A stretch of 64,000 nt of DNA from Microbacterium sp. YJN-G (GTDB lineage: Bacteria; Actinomycetota; Actinomycetes; Actinomycetales; Microbacteriaceae), in contig NZ_CP060402.1 in the NCBI RefSeq assembly GCF_015040615.1, positions 2,852,001-2,916,000 of the forward strand. The letters run 5' to 3'. Every line of letters begins with the position of its first letter. Position 1 is the first letter of the stretch. This document shows positions 8,001 through 14,858 of this stretch, piece after piece. A program made the position numbers and the translations under genes. Below the pieces are notes generated by a model. The model was not told the DNA's origin. It did not search any database and saw nothing but the letters and a program-made list of their open reading frames with translations.

Positions 8001-8722
8001 AGGTCGCGGTACTCCTCCATGTCGAGGTTGATGAAGGTGGCGTCGGAGGCTGCGGTGACGTACAGCGGCTTGAGGCGTTCGACGACCTCGTCGACGACAT
8101 CGTCGAAGGCCCACATCGAGATGCGGCTGACGATCGCCGAGACCTTGACCGAGACGTAGTCGACATCGTCGCGGCGGATGAGGTCATGGATGCCGTCGAG
8201 CCGGCGCTTCGCCTCGGCTTCGCCGAGCACGGCCTCACCGAGCAGGTTGAGGTTCAATCGAACCTTGGCCCCTGAGCCTGTCGAAGGGCCCGAGCCTGTC
8301 GCAGGGTCGCGGATCTTCTCGAGCGCCGGCCCGAGCTTGTCGGGGCGGGCGTCGACGATGAGGTGGCCGACCATCTCACGCAGCACTCGGCGGGCGATCG
8401 GCACGGTCGGCACCGGCAGCACGGGCGCGATGCCGCCGCCGAGGCGGACGACGCCGCGCAGGTACCAGGGCAGGAACTGCGGGGCGAGCGGGGCGACCCT
8501 GTGCAGATTGGATGCCGCCGCCGTCGCGCTCTCGGGACGCATCACGCCGTCGACGAAGCCGAGCGTGAAGGGCAGTCCGTTCGGGTCGTGCAGCACGCCC
8601 GCCAGCCGCTGCGCGGCCGGATCGACATCGGCGGATGCGGCCTCGCGCACCCAGCGATGCGCGAGCTCGACGGCCGCATCGGCCAGTCGAGCCGAAGGAG
8701 CGGTCGAGGGATGCTCAGCCAT
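5030..8722 (-). CDS. putA: Bifunctional proline dehydrogenase / L-glutamate gamma-semialdehyde dehydrogenase
   Basis: 1230-residue PutA, oxidising proline to P5C (FAD domain) and then to glutamate (NAD domain). The N-terminal half holds the proline dehydrogenase barrel (VKVRLVKGANLAMEKVDA, YLPDALPALRELTAWARDR). The second half holds the aldehyde dehydrogenase with PPWNFPLAIPAGG, the base LLAETSGKNAMI, and the nucleophile in GHAGQKCSAASLA. The C-terminal ~200 residues form an extra domain seen in long PutA proteins. No DNA-binding ribbon-helix-helix is seen at the N-terminus, as expected for actinobacteria. Oddity: residues ~139-152 (DPATGSGPSTGSGA) are encoded by two tandem copies of a dispersed repeat (8270..8306) inserted within the reading frame just before the conserved NLNLLGEAVLGE segment. 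Confidence 0.92.
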   Translation of the reverse strand: MAEHPSTAPSARLADAAVELAHRWVREAASADVDPAAQRLAGVLHDPNGLPFTLGFVDGVMRPESATAAASNLHRVAPLAPQFLPWYLRGVVRLGGGIAPVLPVPTVPIARRVLREMVGHLIVDARPDKLGPALEKIRDPATGSGPSTGSGAKVRLNLNLLGEAVLGEAEAKRRLDGIHDLIRRDDVDYVSVKVSAIVSRISMWAFDDVVDEVVERLKPLYVTAASDATFINLDMEEYRDLDLTIAAFTRILEDPRLKRLEAGIVLQTYLPDALPALRELTAWARDRVEHGGAPIKVRLVKGANLAMEKVDAVIHGWPQAPYGSKLDTDANYLRCLDFAFERRNAAAVRIGVAGHNLFDIAYAWLLAGEREVRDAVEFEMLLGMAQGQVAAVSRTVGPVLLYVPVVRPDEFDVAISYLVRRLEENASTSNFLSAAFHLAEDPSLFERERLRFVDSVKRSRDHSLRVGPRRTQNRSAPLHESVRPATRPAADDANLTGLVLDIARGSTGEDDAAGDDPFLQTAVYARQELTASADGAPGFVNTPDSDPALPANRAWAREVLARIAAPPAGSAPGVATLRASRIDGERMLSQTVTRVRDAASGWGTRPASERSEILLRAAASLAGRRAELIEVAAVETGKVFAEADIEVSEAIDFAKYYAANCRELDGIAGARFEPARVTVVTPPWNFPLAIPAGGVLAALAAGSGVVFKPAPQARRCAAVIAEALWQAGIPRDVLVLADVEEGALGQQLITHPDVDRVILTGSWDTAALFRSWRPDLPLLAETSGKNAMIITPTADLDQAVADLVRSAFGHAGQKCSAASLAILVGPVGRSKRFARQLVDATRSLRVAWPADPRAEVGPVIEKPQGKLAWALTELEGDEKWLVTPRSADDSGRLWSPGIRVGVQPGSRTHLEEFFGPMLGIMHAPTLSAAIELQNAVAYGLTAGLHTQDPADLALWLDEVQAGNLYVNRGITGAIVQRQPFGGWKRSSVGPGAKAGGPNYLIGLGSWRSQPRGKTSSTLHLRGLDTRISGLIEAAQSSLDFEAFEWLRQAALSDAVAWDREFGQVRDVSQLGIERNLFRYRPVPVMVRATADAGLQELLRVVLAGIRSGADFFVSVPDGVPAGVRAELGALDVMVAVETDEEWTERMLSSEQSEGETVDGHRVRLVGGRESVARLHRAVATAVGTERALAVYDDEVTSAGRIELLPFLREQAISITAHRFGNPDAWSASII
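8270..8306. repeat. Tandem copies of a CCCTGAGCCTGTCGAAGGG-type repeat inside putA
   Basis: Unit 1 (8270..8288) is CCCTGAGCCTGTCGAAGGG and unit 2 (8289..8306) is CCCGAGCCTGTCGCAGGG. The sequence belongs to the short GCCTGTCGAAGGG repeats that I know to be scattered through many actinobacterial and proteobacterial genomes. Here it is in frame and adds about 12 residues (DPATGSGPSTGSGA) to PutA. Confidence 0.6.
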
Positions 8723-8805
8723 GCCCCCAGCCTATGTCCGCGGGTGCCGCGAGGGCAGAGGCTGGGGGTCAGTCGAGCCTCCCGGTCAGTCGATGAAGGC
8801 GGGTG

Positions 8806-9399
8806 TCAGTCCAGCCACGGAACGTAGGAGAAGAATCCGATCGTCATGAACAGCCCGGTGAGCAGGGCGAGCGACGACAGGACGATGCCGATGATCCCCA
8901 GCACCCGACCGGTCGGGGTACGCACCGCGAGGATGCTGAGCACCAGCCCGACCGCTCCCATGAGCGCGCCGACGACGGGCAGCCAGCCGGAGAAGAACGC
9001 GAGTGCCGAAACGATGATCGCGGCGATCGCGATGCCGCCCGGGCCCGCAGCGACAGGCCGCTGCCCGGCGTAGCCCGGGTAGCCGCCCAGGGGATAGCCC
9101 TGCGCGTCGTACCCCTGAGGCGCATAACCCTGCGGGGCGTAGCCCGGCGCGGAGGGCGGTCCGGCGTACGGCGGCTGGCCCGGCGCGTACGGAGCCTGCT
9201 GGTACGGGGCCTGCTGGTACCCGGCCGGCGGCTGGTACCCGGCCGGCGGCTGGTACCCGGCCGGCGGCTGGTACCCCGCGGGCGGCTGATGCCCGGCGGG
9301 CGGCACAGAGCCGGCGGGCGGCTGCGGCGGCTGCTGTGGCTGGTCACCCTGCGGCTGGTCGCCCTGCGGCGCCGAAGAACTGGGCGGTTCGTAGGTCAT
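8806..9399 (-). CDS. Proline-rich repeat membrane protein (DUF4190-like C-terminus)
   Basis: 197 residues. The N-terminal ~120 residues are a low-complexity Pro/Gln/Gly/Tyr region with five PPAGYQ/PPAGHQ hexapeptides and several YAPQGY repeats. The last ~75 residues form three hydrophobic helices (IAIAAIIVSALAFFSGWLP, ALMGAVGLVLSILAV, IGIVLSSLALLTGLFMTIGF), the arrangement of DUF4190-type proteins. The repetitive cytoplasmic tail is common in actinobacterial envelope proteins. Function unknown. The hexapeptides are encoded by 18-bp tandem repeats at 9214..9303. Confidence 0.75.
   Translation of the reverse strand: MTYEPPSSSAPQGDQPQGDQPQQPPQPPAGSVPPAGHQPPAGYQPPAGYQPPAGYQPPAGYQQAPYQQAPYAPGQPPYAGPPSAPGYAPQGYAPQGYDAQGYPLGGYPGYAGQRPVAAGPGGIAIAAIIVSALAFFSGWLPVVGALMGAVGLVLSILAVRTPTGRVLGIIGIVLSSLALLTGLFMTIGFFSYVPWLD
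9214..9303. repeat. 18-bp tandem repeat coding for PPAGYQ
   Basis: Five successive 18-bp units; the first three (9214..9267) are identical (CTGGTACCCGGCCGGCGG) and the last two diverge. The identical units suggest recent slippage expansion, and copy number may vary between strains. Confidence 0.75.
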
Positions 9400-9454
9400 G
9401 ATGTCCCCCTCGTGACTCGCCTCCAGCTTAGAGCCGCGCGCCGCACGGGTGGGT

Positions 9455-10015
9455 TCAGTGCCAATCGCTAGGCGCGGGCTTCTTCGTCGAGGGCAGGGCG
9501 GATGCCGCTGCCCACTCGTGGATCCATTCGTCGATGTCGGGCAGCCCGGAGGGGGTGCCCACCGCGGCGAACACCTCGTCGTGCGGCACCATCCCGCCGC
9601 TGCGGCGCAGCATCCGCGCCCTGACGATCGCCCGCGCGTAGACCTCGCCGTCGATGACGGCGCGGTGCTCCATGAACACGGCGCGGTCGTCGTGGCCGAT
9701 CAGGCGCGATTCGACGTCGAAGCGCTGCCAGAGCTCGAGCGACCGGCGGAAGGTGACCGTCTCGCTGGAGACGACGGCGTACCAGCCCCGCTCCTTCATG
9801 ACGCCGAGCAGGCCGGTGCGGGTGAGCAGATCCCAGCGGCCGAGGTCGAACAGCGACAGGTACCGGCCGTTGTTCATGTGCTGCAGCACATCGATGTCGG
9901 TGGGCAGCGTGGTCAGGCGGATGCGGCCGACCCCGTGCAACGGCATCCGGTGCCCTCGACGCACCTGCCGCCGGGCTCGGAGGATCACGAGAAGGGTGCG
10001 CCAGATCACATTCAC
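9455..10015 (-). CDS. Hotdog-fold acyl-CoA thioesterase-like protein
   Basis: About 186 residues of the thioesterase/4HBT-like hotdog superfamily. The segment IDVLQHMNNGRYLSLFDLGR carries the HMNNGRYL motif of acyl-CoA thioesterase-like proteins. The GTG at 10015 (VNVIWRTLL) is preferred because related proteins, as I recall them, begin close to this segment; an in-frame ATG at 10051 would add 12 residues. It probably hydrolyses acyl-CoA esters in the cytoplasm; no substrate can be assigned. It stands alone, divergent from the acetyltransferase gene, with a perfect palindrome between them. Confidence 0.75.
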   Translation of the reverse strand: MNVIWRTLLVILRARRQVRRGHRMPLHGVGRIRLTTLPTDIDVLQHMNNGRYLSLFDLGRWDLLTRTGLLGVMKERGWYAVVSSETVTFRRSLELWQRFDVESRLIGHDDRAVFMEHRAVIDGEVYARAIVRARMLRRSGGMVPHDEVFAAVGTPSGLPDIDEWIHEWAAASALPSTKKPAPSDWH

Positions 10016-10081
10016 ACCGGGTGATGGTAGTGATCCTCGACGGATTACCAAACTTCATTGGCGGATCACCACAGAACACCC

Positions 10082-10097
10082 CGGGTGACGTCACCCG
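10082..10097. promoter_or_regulatory. Perfect 16-bp palindrome CGGGTGACGTCACCCG
   Basis: Symmetric site in the divergent region between the thioesterase (-) and the acetyltransferase (+), about 25 bases upstream of the latter's -10 box. Position and symmetry suggest an operator; no regulator gene lies next to it. Confidence 0.4.
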
Positions 10098-10122
10098 ATT
10101 TCCCGTGCCGGAGATCCGCGCG

Positions 10123-10128
10123 TAGAGT
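10123..10128 (+). promoter_or_regulatory. -10 box (TAGAGT) of the acetyltransferase gene
   Basis: TAGAGT ends six bases before the ATG at 10135 and no ribosome binding site intervenes, so the mRNA is probably leaderless. Confidence 0.5.
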
Positions 10129-10134
10129 CACGGC

Positions 10135-10641
10135 ATGAGCGCCGAAGCCCAGCCCGAGATCATCGTCCGTCCGGTCCGCGATGCGGATGCGGAGGCCCTC
10201 GGTCGCGTGCACGCCCAGACGTGGCACGAGACCTATGACCACCTGATCAGCAAGGCTGCACTGGAGCGGATCTCGCCCCGCCGGCTGGCCGAGCTGTGGA
10301 CCAACTGGGCCCGCCAGGGCGACGATTTCCGGATGAGCGCTGCGCTCGTCGACGGCGAGATCGTCGGCTTCGTCGGCTCGGGTCCCGCCCGCGACCGCGA
10401 CGCCCCGGCGCTGCGGGAGCTCTACTTCATCTACCTGATCGACACGTGGCACGGCACCGGCATCGGCCAGCGGCTGTTCGACGCCGCCGTCGACGAAGGC
10501 GAGTCGCTGTACCTCTGGGTCGCCGAGGACAACCCGCGCGCGCACCGCTTCTACGCGCGCAACGGCTTCGCCCTCGACGGCGCCAGCCACACCGAGCCGT
10601 TCCTCGGCGAGACGCTGACCGAGGTCCGCTTCGTCCGCTGA
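10135..10641 (+). CDS. GNAT-family N-acetyltransferase
   Basis: 168-residue GNAT domain. The acetyl-CoA-binding stretch LIDTWHGTGIGQRLFDAA contains the Q/R-x-x-G-x-G/A type pyrophosphate loop, and NPRAHRFYARNGFALDG is the usual motif B with the catalytic Tyr. The N-terminal RPVRDADAEALGRVHAQTWH resembles single-domain GNATs that acetylate small amines or protein termini. Transcribed from a TAGAGT leaderless-type promoter and followed by an 84-bp palindromic repeat, so probably monocistronic. Substrate unknown. Confidence 0.87.
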   Translation: MSAEAQPEIIVRPVRDADAEALGRVHAQTWHETYDHLISKAALERISPRRLAELWTNWARQGDDFRMSAALVDGEIVGFVGSGPARDRDAPALRELYFIYLIDTWHGTGIGQRLFDAAVDEGESLYLWVAEDNPRAHRFYARNGFALDGASHTEPFLGETLTEVRFVR

Positions 10642-10656
10642 CCTCGTCGTCCTCCC

Positions 10657-10740
10657 GCCGAAACCCCTCGTGGTTTCCGAGACCCCTCGTGATTTGCGCG
10701 AATCACGAGGGGTCTCGGCACTGGTGAGGGGTTTCGGCGC
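10657..10740. repeat. 84-bp nested palindromic repeat, copy 1
   Basis: An outer inverted pair (GCCGAAACCCCTC / GAGGGGTTTCGGC) encloses an inner one (CGAGACCCCTCGTGATT / AATCACGAGGGGTCTCG). Copy 2 at 59178..59261 has the same length and orientation with about eight differences. The two copies bracket the catabolic island. Confidence 0.8.
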
Positions 10741-10756
10741 AAGTGGGAGAGGGAGA

Positions 10757-11374
10757 ATGAGCGGTGCGGTGCTGGTCGGGCTTACGGGCGGCATCGGCGC
10801 GGGCAAGAGCACGGTCGCCCGGATGCTGCAGCAGCACGGCGCCCGGCTGATCGACGGCGACGCCGTCGCGCGGGACGTCGTGGATCCTGCCACGCCCGGC
10901 GGCCAGGAACTGCTCGTGAAGATCAGCGCGCTGCTCGGCTCCACAGCGCTCCGCGCCGACGGTTCGCTGGATCGCACCGCGGTGGGAGCGCTGGTGTTCG
11001 GCGACGAGGCGCTGCGGCAGGCGTACAACGCGCTGATCCATCCGGCGATCCGCGACGAGGTCGGCCGGCGCATCGCGCAGGAGCGCCGCTCCCCCGGCGT
11101 GATCGTGCACGAGATCCCGCTGCTGCGCCGCGGGAGCGCGCCGCTGCCCTGGACGTACGATCTCGTCGTCACGGTGGAGGCGGATGCCGCGGTGCGGCAG
11201 CACCGTCTGCAGAAGGAGCGCGGTCTGGATGCCGAGGACGCGCGGCGCCGCATCCTCGCCCAGGGCGACGAGGCCGACCGCACCGCCATCGCCGATGTGG
11301 TGCTGCGCACAGATGGGAGCCTGGGCGAGACGAACCGTCAGGTCGCCGAGCTGTGGAGCCGGCTCACCGCCTGA
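10757..11374 (+). CDS. coaE: Dephospho-CoA kinase
   Basis: 205 residues, the usual size for single-domain CoaE, which phosphorylates the 3'-hydroxyl of dephospho-CoA in the last step of CoA synthesis. The P-loop LTGGIGAGKST, the DGDAVARDVV segment that binds the substrate, and the HPAIRDEVGRRI helix are present. The ATG at 10757 follows a GGGAGA ribosome binding site; an earlier in-frame ATG would translate the palindromic repeat. Many actinobacterial CoaE proteins carry a C-terminal UPF0157 extension; this one does not. It marks the left edge of the catabolic island. Confidence 0.93.
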   Translation: MSGAVLVGLTGGIGAGKSTVARMLQQHGARLIDGDAVARDVVDPATPGGQELLVKISALLGSTALRADGSLDRTAVGALVFGDEALRQAYNALIHPAIRDEVGRRIAQERRSPGVIVHEIPLLRRGSAPLPWTYDLVVTVEADAAVRQHRLQKERGLDAEDARRRILAQGDEADRTAIADVVLRTDGSLGETNRQVAELWSRLTA

Positions 11375-11401
11375 GCAGGCCCGGCGGGCCGCCCGGGCCG
11401 A

Positions 11402-11863
11402 TCACGGCCGCGGGTGACGCACCTCGACCACGCGCATCGAGTCCACCGTGTACGCCCGGCGGGCGAAGCGCCAGCCGGCCGGCGTGCGCACGTACTCGTC
11501 GGCGTAGTGAATGTGCCACTGGTCGTCCTTGCCGCGGACGAGGTGATGGGCCACGCACGCGGTGCGACCGAGAGCGCGATCCGGCGACCCGGGGTCGGCA
11601 TCGACGACGTGGCCGGCGATCTCGTGCACAGTGGCGTCCAGGTGCAGCACACGCTGCAGCGCCTGCTCGATCCGCACGCGCCCCTGAAACGCGTCGACCG
11701 GCGTCATCGACTCCGGCGGACGCGGGACGACCAGCTCGGCGTCCTCGGCGAACAGTGCCGCCGCGGCAACCGGATCGCGACTGTCGACATGCGCAGCGTA
11801 ACGGTGCACGAGATCCGTGATCGCGATGCGGTCCGCGGCATCCAGCATCTCGGCTGTGCTCAT
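11402..11863 (-). CDS. NTF2/SnoaL-like protein (first of five in the island)
   Basis: 153-residue cone-shaped alpha+beta barrel protein of the SnoaL/ketosteroid-isomerase-like group: DRIAITDLVHRYAAHVDSRD helix, AALFAEDAELVV, and the C-terminal DEYVRTPAGWRFARRAY. Members catalyse isomerisation, dehydration or ring oxygenation without cofactor, or simply bind hydrophobic ligands. It is divergent from the epoxide hydrolase gene with a KstR2-type operator between them, so it is the leftmost gene of the regulon. The exact reaction is unknown. Confidence 0.75.
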   Translation of the reverse strand: MSTAEMLDAADRIAITDLVHRYAAHVDSRDPVAAAALFAEDAELVVPRPPESMTPVDAFQGRVRIEQALQRVLHLDATVHEIAGHVVDADPGSPDRALGRTACVAHHLVRGKDDQWHIHYADEYVRTPAGWRFARRAYTVDSMRVVEVRHPRP

Positions 11864-11878
11864 CGTCCAACGCTACCA

Positions 11879-11892
11879 AACAAGCGCTCGAT
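11879..11892. promoter_or_regulatory. KstR2-type operator 1
   Basis: AACAAGCGCTCGAT matches AnCAAGnnCTTGnT with one mismatch. It lies between the divergent genes 11402..11863 and 11949..13103. A TAGCGT -10 box for the leftward gene (complement of 11870..11875) abuts it. Confidence 0.65.
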
Positions 11893-11948
11893 TGTGTGAG
11901 ACTGAACGTAGAGGATGTCGATGAGGACACCTGAGCCAGGAGGATCGC

Positions 11949-13103
11949 ATGACCGCCCGACCGCAGCCGTTCACCGTGCACGTCGCCGACGACGACATCG
12001 CCGAGCTCCGCCGGCGACTGTCGGCGACGCGCCTCGCCGACGACTTCGCCAACGACGACGGCCGCTACGGCCTGCGCGCACCGATGCTGCGCGAGCTCAT
12101 CGACCACTGGGGCGGCGCGTTCGACTGGCGCGCGCAGGAGGAGCAGATCAACGCGCACCCGCAGTTCGTCGTCGACTTCGACGGCATCCCGGTGCACTTC
12201 CTGCACGTGCGCGGTCGCCGACCGGGGTCCATCCCGATCATCCTCACCCACGGCTGGCCGTGGACGTTCTGGGACTGGCGCGGCGTCATCGGACCACTGA
12301 CCGATCCCGAGGCGCACGGAATGCCCGACGCACCCAGCTTCGACGTGGTGATCCCCTCCCTGCCCGGGTTCGGCTTCTCCTCCCCCCTGCGCACACCGAT
12401 CGGATGCCGTGGCACGGCCGTGCTGTGGGACCGCCTCATGCACGACACGCTCGGCTACGACCGCTATGCGGCCGGCGGCGGCGACTGGGGCGCGAAGGTG
12501 ACCGGCGAGATCGGGCAGCTCTTCCCGGATCGGGTCATCGGCGTCTACATGCTCATGCTCGCCCTGCCCGGACGCACCGCACCCCTGGACGGCCCCGACC
12601 GATTCGCGCCCGAGGAGCAGTGGATGATCCGCCGCATGGAGCAGGCCCGCCCGCTCGTGACCAGCCACCTGGCGGTGCAGCGCCACGACCCGCAGACGCT
12701 CGCCTACGCCCTCGACGACTCCCCGGCGGGCATGGCGGCGTGGATCTGGGAGCGGCGGCTGAATTGGAGCGACCCGGAGCGCCTGGGCACGCTCGAGTCC
12801 GAGCGCGACTTCCTGTGCACCACGGCATCCCTCTACTGGCACACCCGGACGATCGGCACCTCGATGCGGTTCTACCGCGAGAACTTCGGGGACGCGCTTC
12901 CCGAACCGCTGGGCCGCATCACCGTGCCGACCGCGTACGGCACCGGCCCGCACGATCTGGTCTACATGCCGCGCGCCGAGGCCGAGGCCGCGACCGACCT
13001 GCGCCGCTGGTCGATGTTCCCGGCCGGCGGGCACTTCGCGCCCAACGAAGTTCCCGACCGCGTCGCCCGCGAGTTCGGGGAATTCTTCGGCTCGCTCCGC
13101 TGA
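11949..13103 (+). CDS. Epoxide hydrolase (EHN family)
   Basis: 384 residues. An epoxide-hydrolase N-terminal segment (residues ~6-110) precedes an alpha/beta-hydrolase fold. HGWPWTFWDW (101-110) forms the oxyanion hole, GGGDWGAK carries the nucleophile Asp179, and the C-terminal AGGHFAPNEVPD supplies the catalytic His. It adds water to epoxides to give diols in the cytoplasm, as in microsomal-type and juvenile-hormone epoxide hydrolases. GGAGG sits eight bases before the ATG. Divergent from the SnoaL-like gene across KstR2-type operator 1. A second paralogue is at 55458, next to the P450, which suggests epoxide intermediates in the pathway. Confidence 0.87.
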   Translation: MTARPQPFTVHVADDDIAELRRRLSATRLADDFANDDGRYGLRAPMLRELIDHWGGAFDWRAQEEQINAHPQFVVDFDGIPVHFLHVRGRRPGSIPIILTHGWPWTFWDWRGVIGPLTDPEAHGMPDAPSFDVVIPSLPGFGFSSPLRTPIGCRGTAVLWDRLMHDTLGYDRYAAGGGDWGAKVTGEIGQLFPDRVIGVYMLMLALPGRTAPLDGPDRFAPEEQWMIRRMEQARPLVTSHLAVQRHDPQTLAYALDDSPAGMAAWIWERRLNWSDPERLGTLESERDFLCTTASLYWHTRTIGTSMRFYRENFGDALPEPLGRITVPTAYGTGPHDLVYMPRAEAEAATDLRRWSMFPAGGHFAPNEVPDRVAREFGEFFGSLR

Positions 13104-13117
13104 GGCCTCCGCGCCGG

Positions 13118-13146
13118 TGTGCGACGCGGGACCCCCGCATCGCACA
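13118..13146. terminator. Hairpin between convergent genes
   Basis: Arms TGTGCGACGCGGG and CCCGCATCGCACA (one mismatch, loop ACC) lie between the ends of 11949..13103 and 13156..14079; probable bidirectional terminator, without a clear T-tract. Confidence 0.6.
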
Positions 13147-13155
13147 TCGTCCGGT

Positions 13156-14079
13156 TCAGCGCCGCGCGTCGGCCAGCTCGACGATCTCGGCCAGGGCGCG
13201 CGGTACGTCGTCGCGCGTGTAGCCGAGCAGCGCCACCTCGGCCGGATCGGGCTCGTAGGCGATCACCGCACCGCGGCCCTGCACGATGAAGCGGTCGGGC
13301 TGGAACGGATGCTCCTGGTCGCGCTCCTCGATGACGACGCCGCTGCCCGCCGCATCCGCGAGCAGCTGGAAGTACTCCCGGTAGGTGAGGTTGCTGTCGC
13401 CGATCAGATAGGCGTGACCGCCGACCCCGGCATCCAGGGCCCCGCGGACGGCCTGCGACACCGATCGCACCGACATGTAGTTGGTGCCGCCGGCCGGCGC
13501 GTACGCCTCGGGCTCGGCGACCTCGCCGCGCACCCACGCGATCATGCGCTCGAAGTGGCGCAGCGTGCGCCCGCCCGAGGTGCCCACGATCGACGGCGGG
13601 TTCAGCGTGATGGCCGCGAAGCTCTCGTCGGACAGCGCACGTGCGCGCTCGTCGGCGTCCCTGCGGGCTGCGACGTACGGGATGCGCTGCGCCCATTCGG
13701 GGTGCAGCTGGTGGTAGTAGCTGCCGATCTGGATGAAGCGCCCGACGCCGGCCTGCTTGGCCAGGGCCGCGAAGCGCGGCACGCCGGTGCTCTGCATCCG
13801 ATCCCAGAACGCGCCGTCCTCCTCATCGGCCGGGACGTGCCTGATGTCATTCCCCGCGGCGAAGACGACCGCGTCGAACCCCTCCAGCAGTCGCGGCGAG
13901 ATGTCCTCGGCACTGTAGTCGCCGACGATCCGCGGCAGATCCGCGACCACGGGCGGGTCGTAGCGCTGCGGCTCGCTGCGCGACTGCACCGTCACCTCAT
14001 CGCCCTGCGCGAGCAGGTCGGCCGTGATGTGGCTGCCGATCATGCCGGTGGCCCCGACCACGAGGATGCTGCGGCTCAT
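13156..14079 (-). CDS. NAD-dependent epimerase/dehydratase-type extended SDR
   Basis: 307 residues with the N-terminal nucleotide-binding motif VGATGMIGSH (7-16), an extended-SDR variant of TGxxGxxG. A strand with VVFAAGND follows, and IGSYYHQLHPEWAQRIPY is the likely active-site region, its Tyr followed at four residues by a non-Lys position, so chemistry is uncertain. Such proteins oxidise or reduce hydroxyl groups, or act as flavin-reductase-like NAD(P)-binding proteins. It is the last gene of a leftward operon (SDR, MaoC-like, this gene) linked by ATGA overlaps and controlled from operator 2 or 3. Confidence 0.75.
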   Translation of the reverse strand: MSRSILVVGATGMIGSHITADLLAQGDEVTVQSRSEPQRYDPPVVADLPRIVGDYSAEDISPRLLEGFDAVVFAAGNDIRHVPADEEDGAFWDRMQSTGVPRFAALAKQAGVGRFIQIGSYYHQLHPEWAQRIPYVAARRDADERARALSDESFAAITLNPPSIVGTSGGRTLRHFERMIAWVRGEVAEPEAYAPAGGTNYMSVRSVSQAVRGALDAGVGGHAYLIGDSNLTYREYFQLLADAAGSGVVIEERDQEHPFQPDRFIVQGRGAVIAYEPDPAEVALLGYTRDDVPRALAEIVELADARR

Positions 14080-14858
14080 GCGAACACCGCCTTCCCGTCG
14101 GAGATGACGACTTCGTCACCGCGGCTGAGGTCGAAGGCGCCATCCGACCACGACCGCAGAGTGAGCGCGTCACCGGGGATCACCGGGCCCGAGAACCGTC
14201 CGGCGAGCTCGGTGAGATCGGCCGGATGCGCTCCGCTGTCGCGTGCGATGGTCAGCGTGGCCGCGGCCAGGGTGCACAGCCCGTGCAGGATCGGCCGGGG
14301 CTGGCCGATGCGCGCGGAGGCCTCGGGGTCGACGTGGATGTGGTGCCGATCACCGGTGAGCCGGTAGAGCACGGCCTGCTCGGCGAAGGTGTGCACGGTA
14401 GCCAGGTGCGGCTCCGTGCGCTCCTGCGGAGCCGGCCGGCCGGGGCCGCGCTCACCGCCGAACCCGCCCACGCCGGGGGCGAACAGCGACCACGTCGCGG
14501 TGAACTGCTCGCACTCCACGATCACGTCGAAGACCGCGGCGCTGCCCTTGTCCCAGACGTCGCCGACGCGGGCCGACAGCGTGAGCTCGCCCTCCCGCGG
14601 CAGGGCGCCGTGCACGTGCAGGGTCTGCGACCCGTGCACCGCCATGTTGTCGAACGCCCCCGCCTCGGCGAGCACGTCTGGCGCCCACTGCGCGAGCGTC
14701 AGCCCGAACGACGGCAGCACGCGCAGCCGCTCCTCGAAGACGAGGTCGAGCTCGTCGGCGCGGGCGCCGACGGCGAGCGCATAGAGGATCGCGTCGCGGT
14801 GCGTGTACGACACCGTGCGGCTGCCGAGATCGCGGCCTGCCCAGTCGCCGGCGTTCAT
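14076..14858 (-). CDS. MaoC-like hotdog dehydratase (enoyl-CoA hydratase 2 type)
   Basis: 260 residues with two hotdog regions. The second holds YRLTGDRHHIHVDPEASARIG followed by RPILHGLCTLA, matching the hydratase-2 motif Y-x6-D-x-N-P-x-H/HVDP with catalytic Asp and His. It hydrates trans-2-enoyl-CoA, or dehydrates the 3-hydroxyacyl-CoA, as in MaoC and the R-specific hydratases of peroxisomal type. ATGA overlaps join it to the SDR gene upstream and the epimerase-like gene downstream. Upstream SDR and this hydratase could be the split equivalent of the 17-beta-HSD type 4 multifunctional protein, giving a beta-oxidation step for the side chain. Confidence 0.87.
   Translation of the reverse strand: MNAGDWAGRDLGSRTVSYTHRDAILYALAVGARADELDLVFEERLRVLPSFGLTLAQWAPDVLAEAGAFDNMAVHGSQTLHVHGALPREGELTLSARVGDVWDKGSAAVFDVIVECEQFTATWSLFAPGVGGFGGERGPGRPAPQERTEPHLATVHTFAEQAVLYRLTGDRHHIHVDPEASARIGQPRPILHGLCTLAAATLTIARDSGAHPADLTELAGRFSGPVIPGDALTLRSWSDGAFDLSRGDEVVISDGKAVFA

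Noticed and set aside
4955..8275. Very long open frame on the plus strand opposite putA
   Set aside because: Its translation is Arg/Asp/Leu-rich low-complexity sequence without family motifs; it mirrors the codon bias of putA, a usual artefact at this GC content.
9214..9303. Minisatellite suggesting a CRISPR-like or phase-variable array
   Set aside because: The units are 18 bp and in frame, coding for PPAGYQ within an obvious proline-rich protein.
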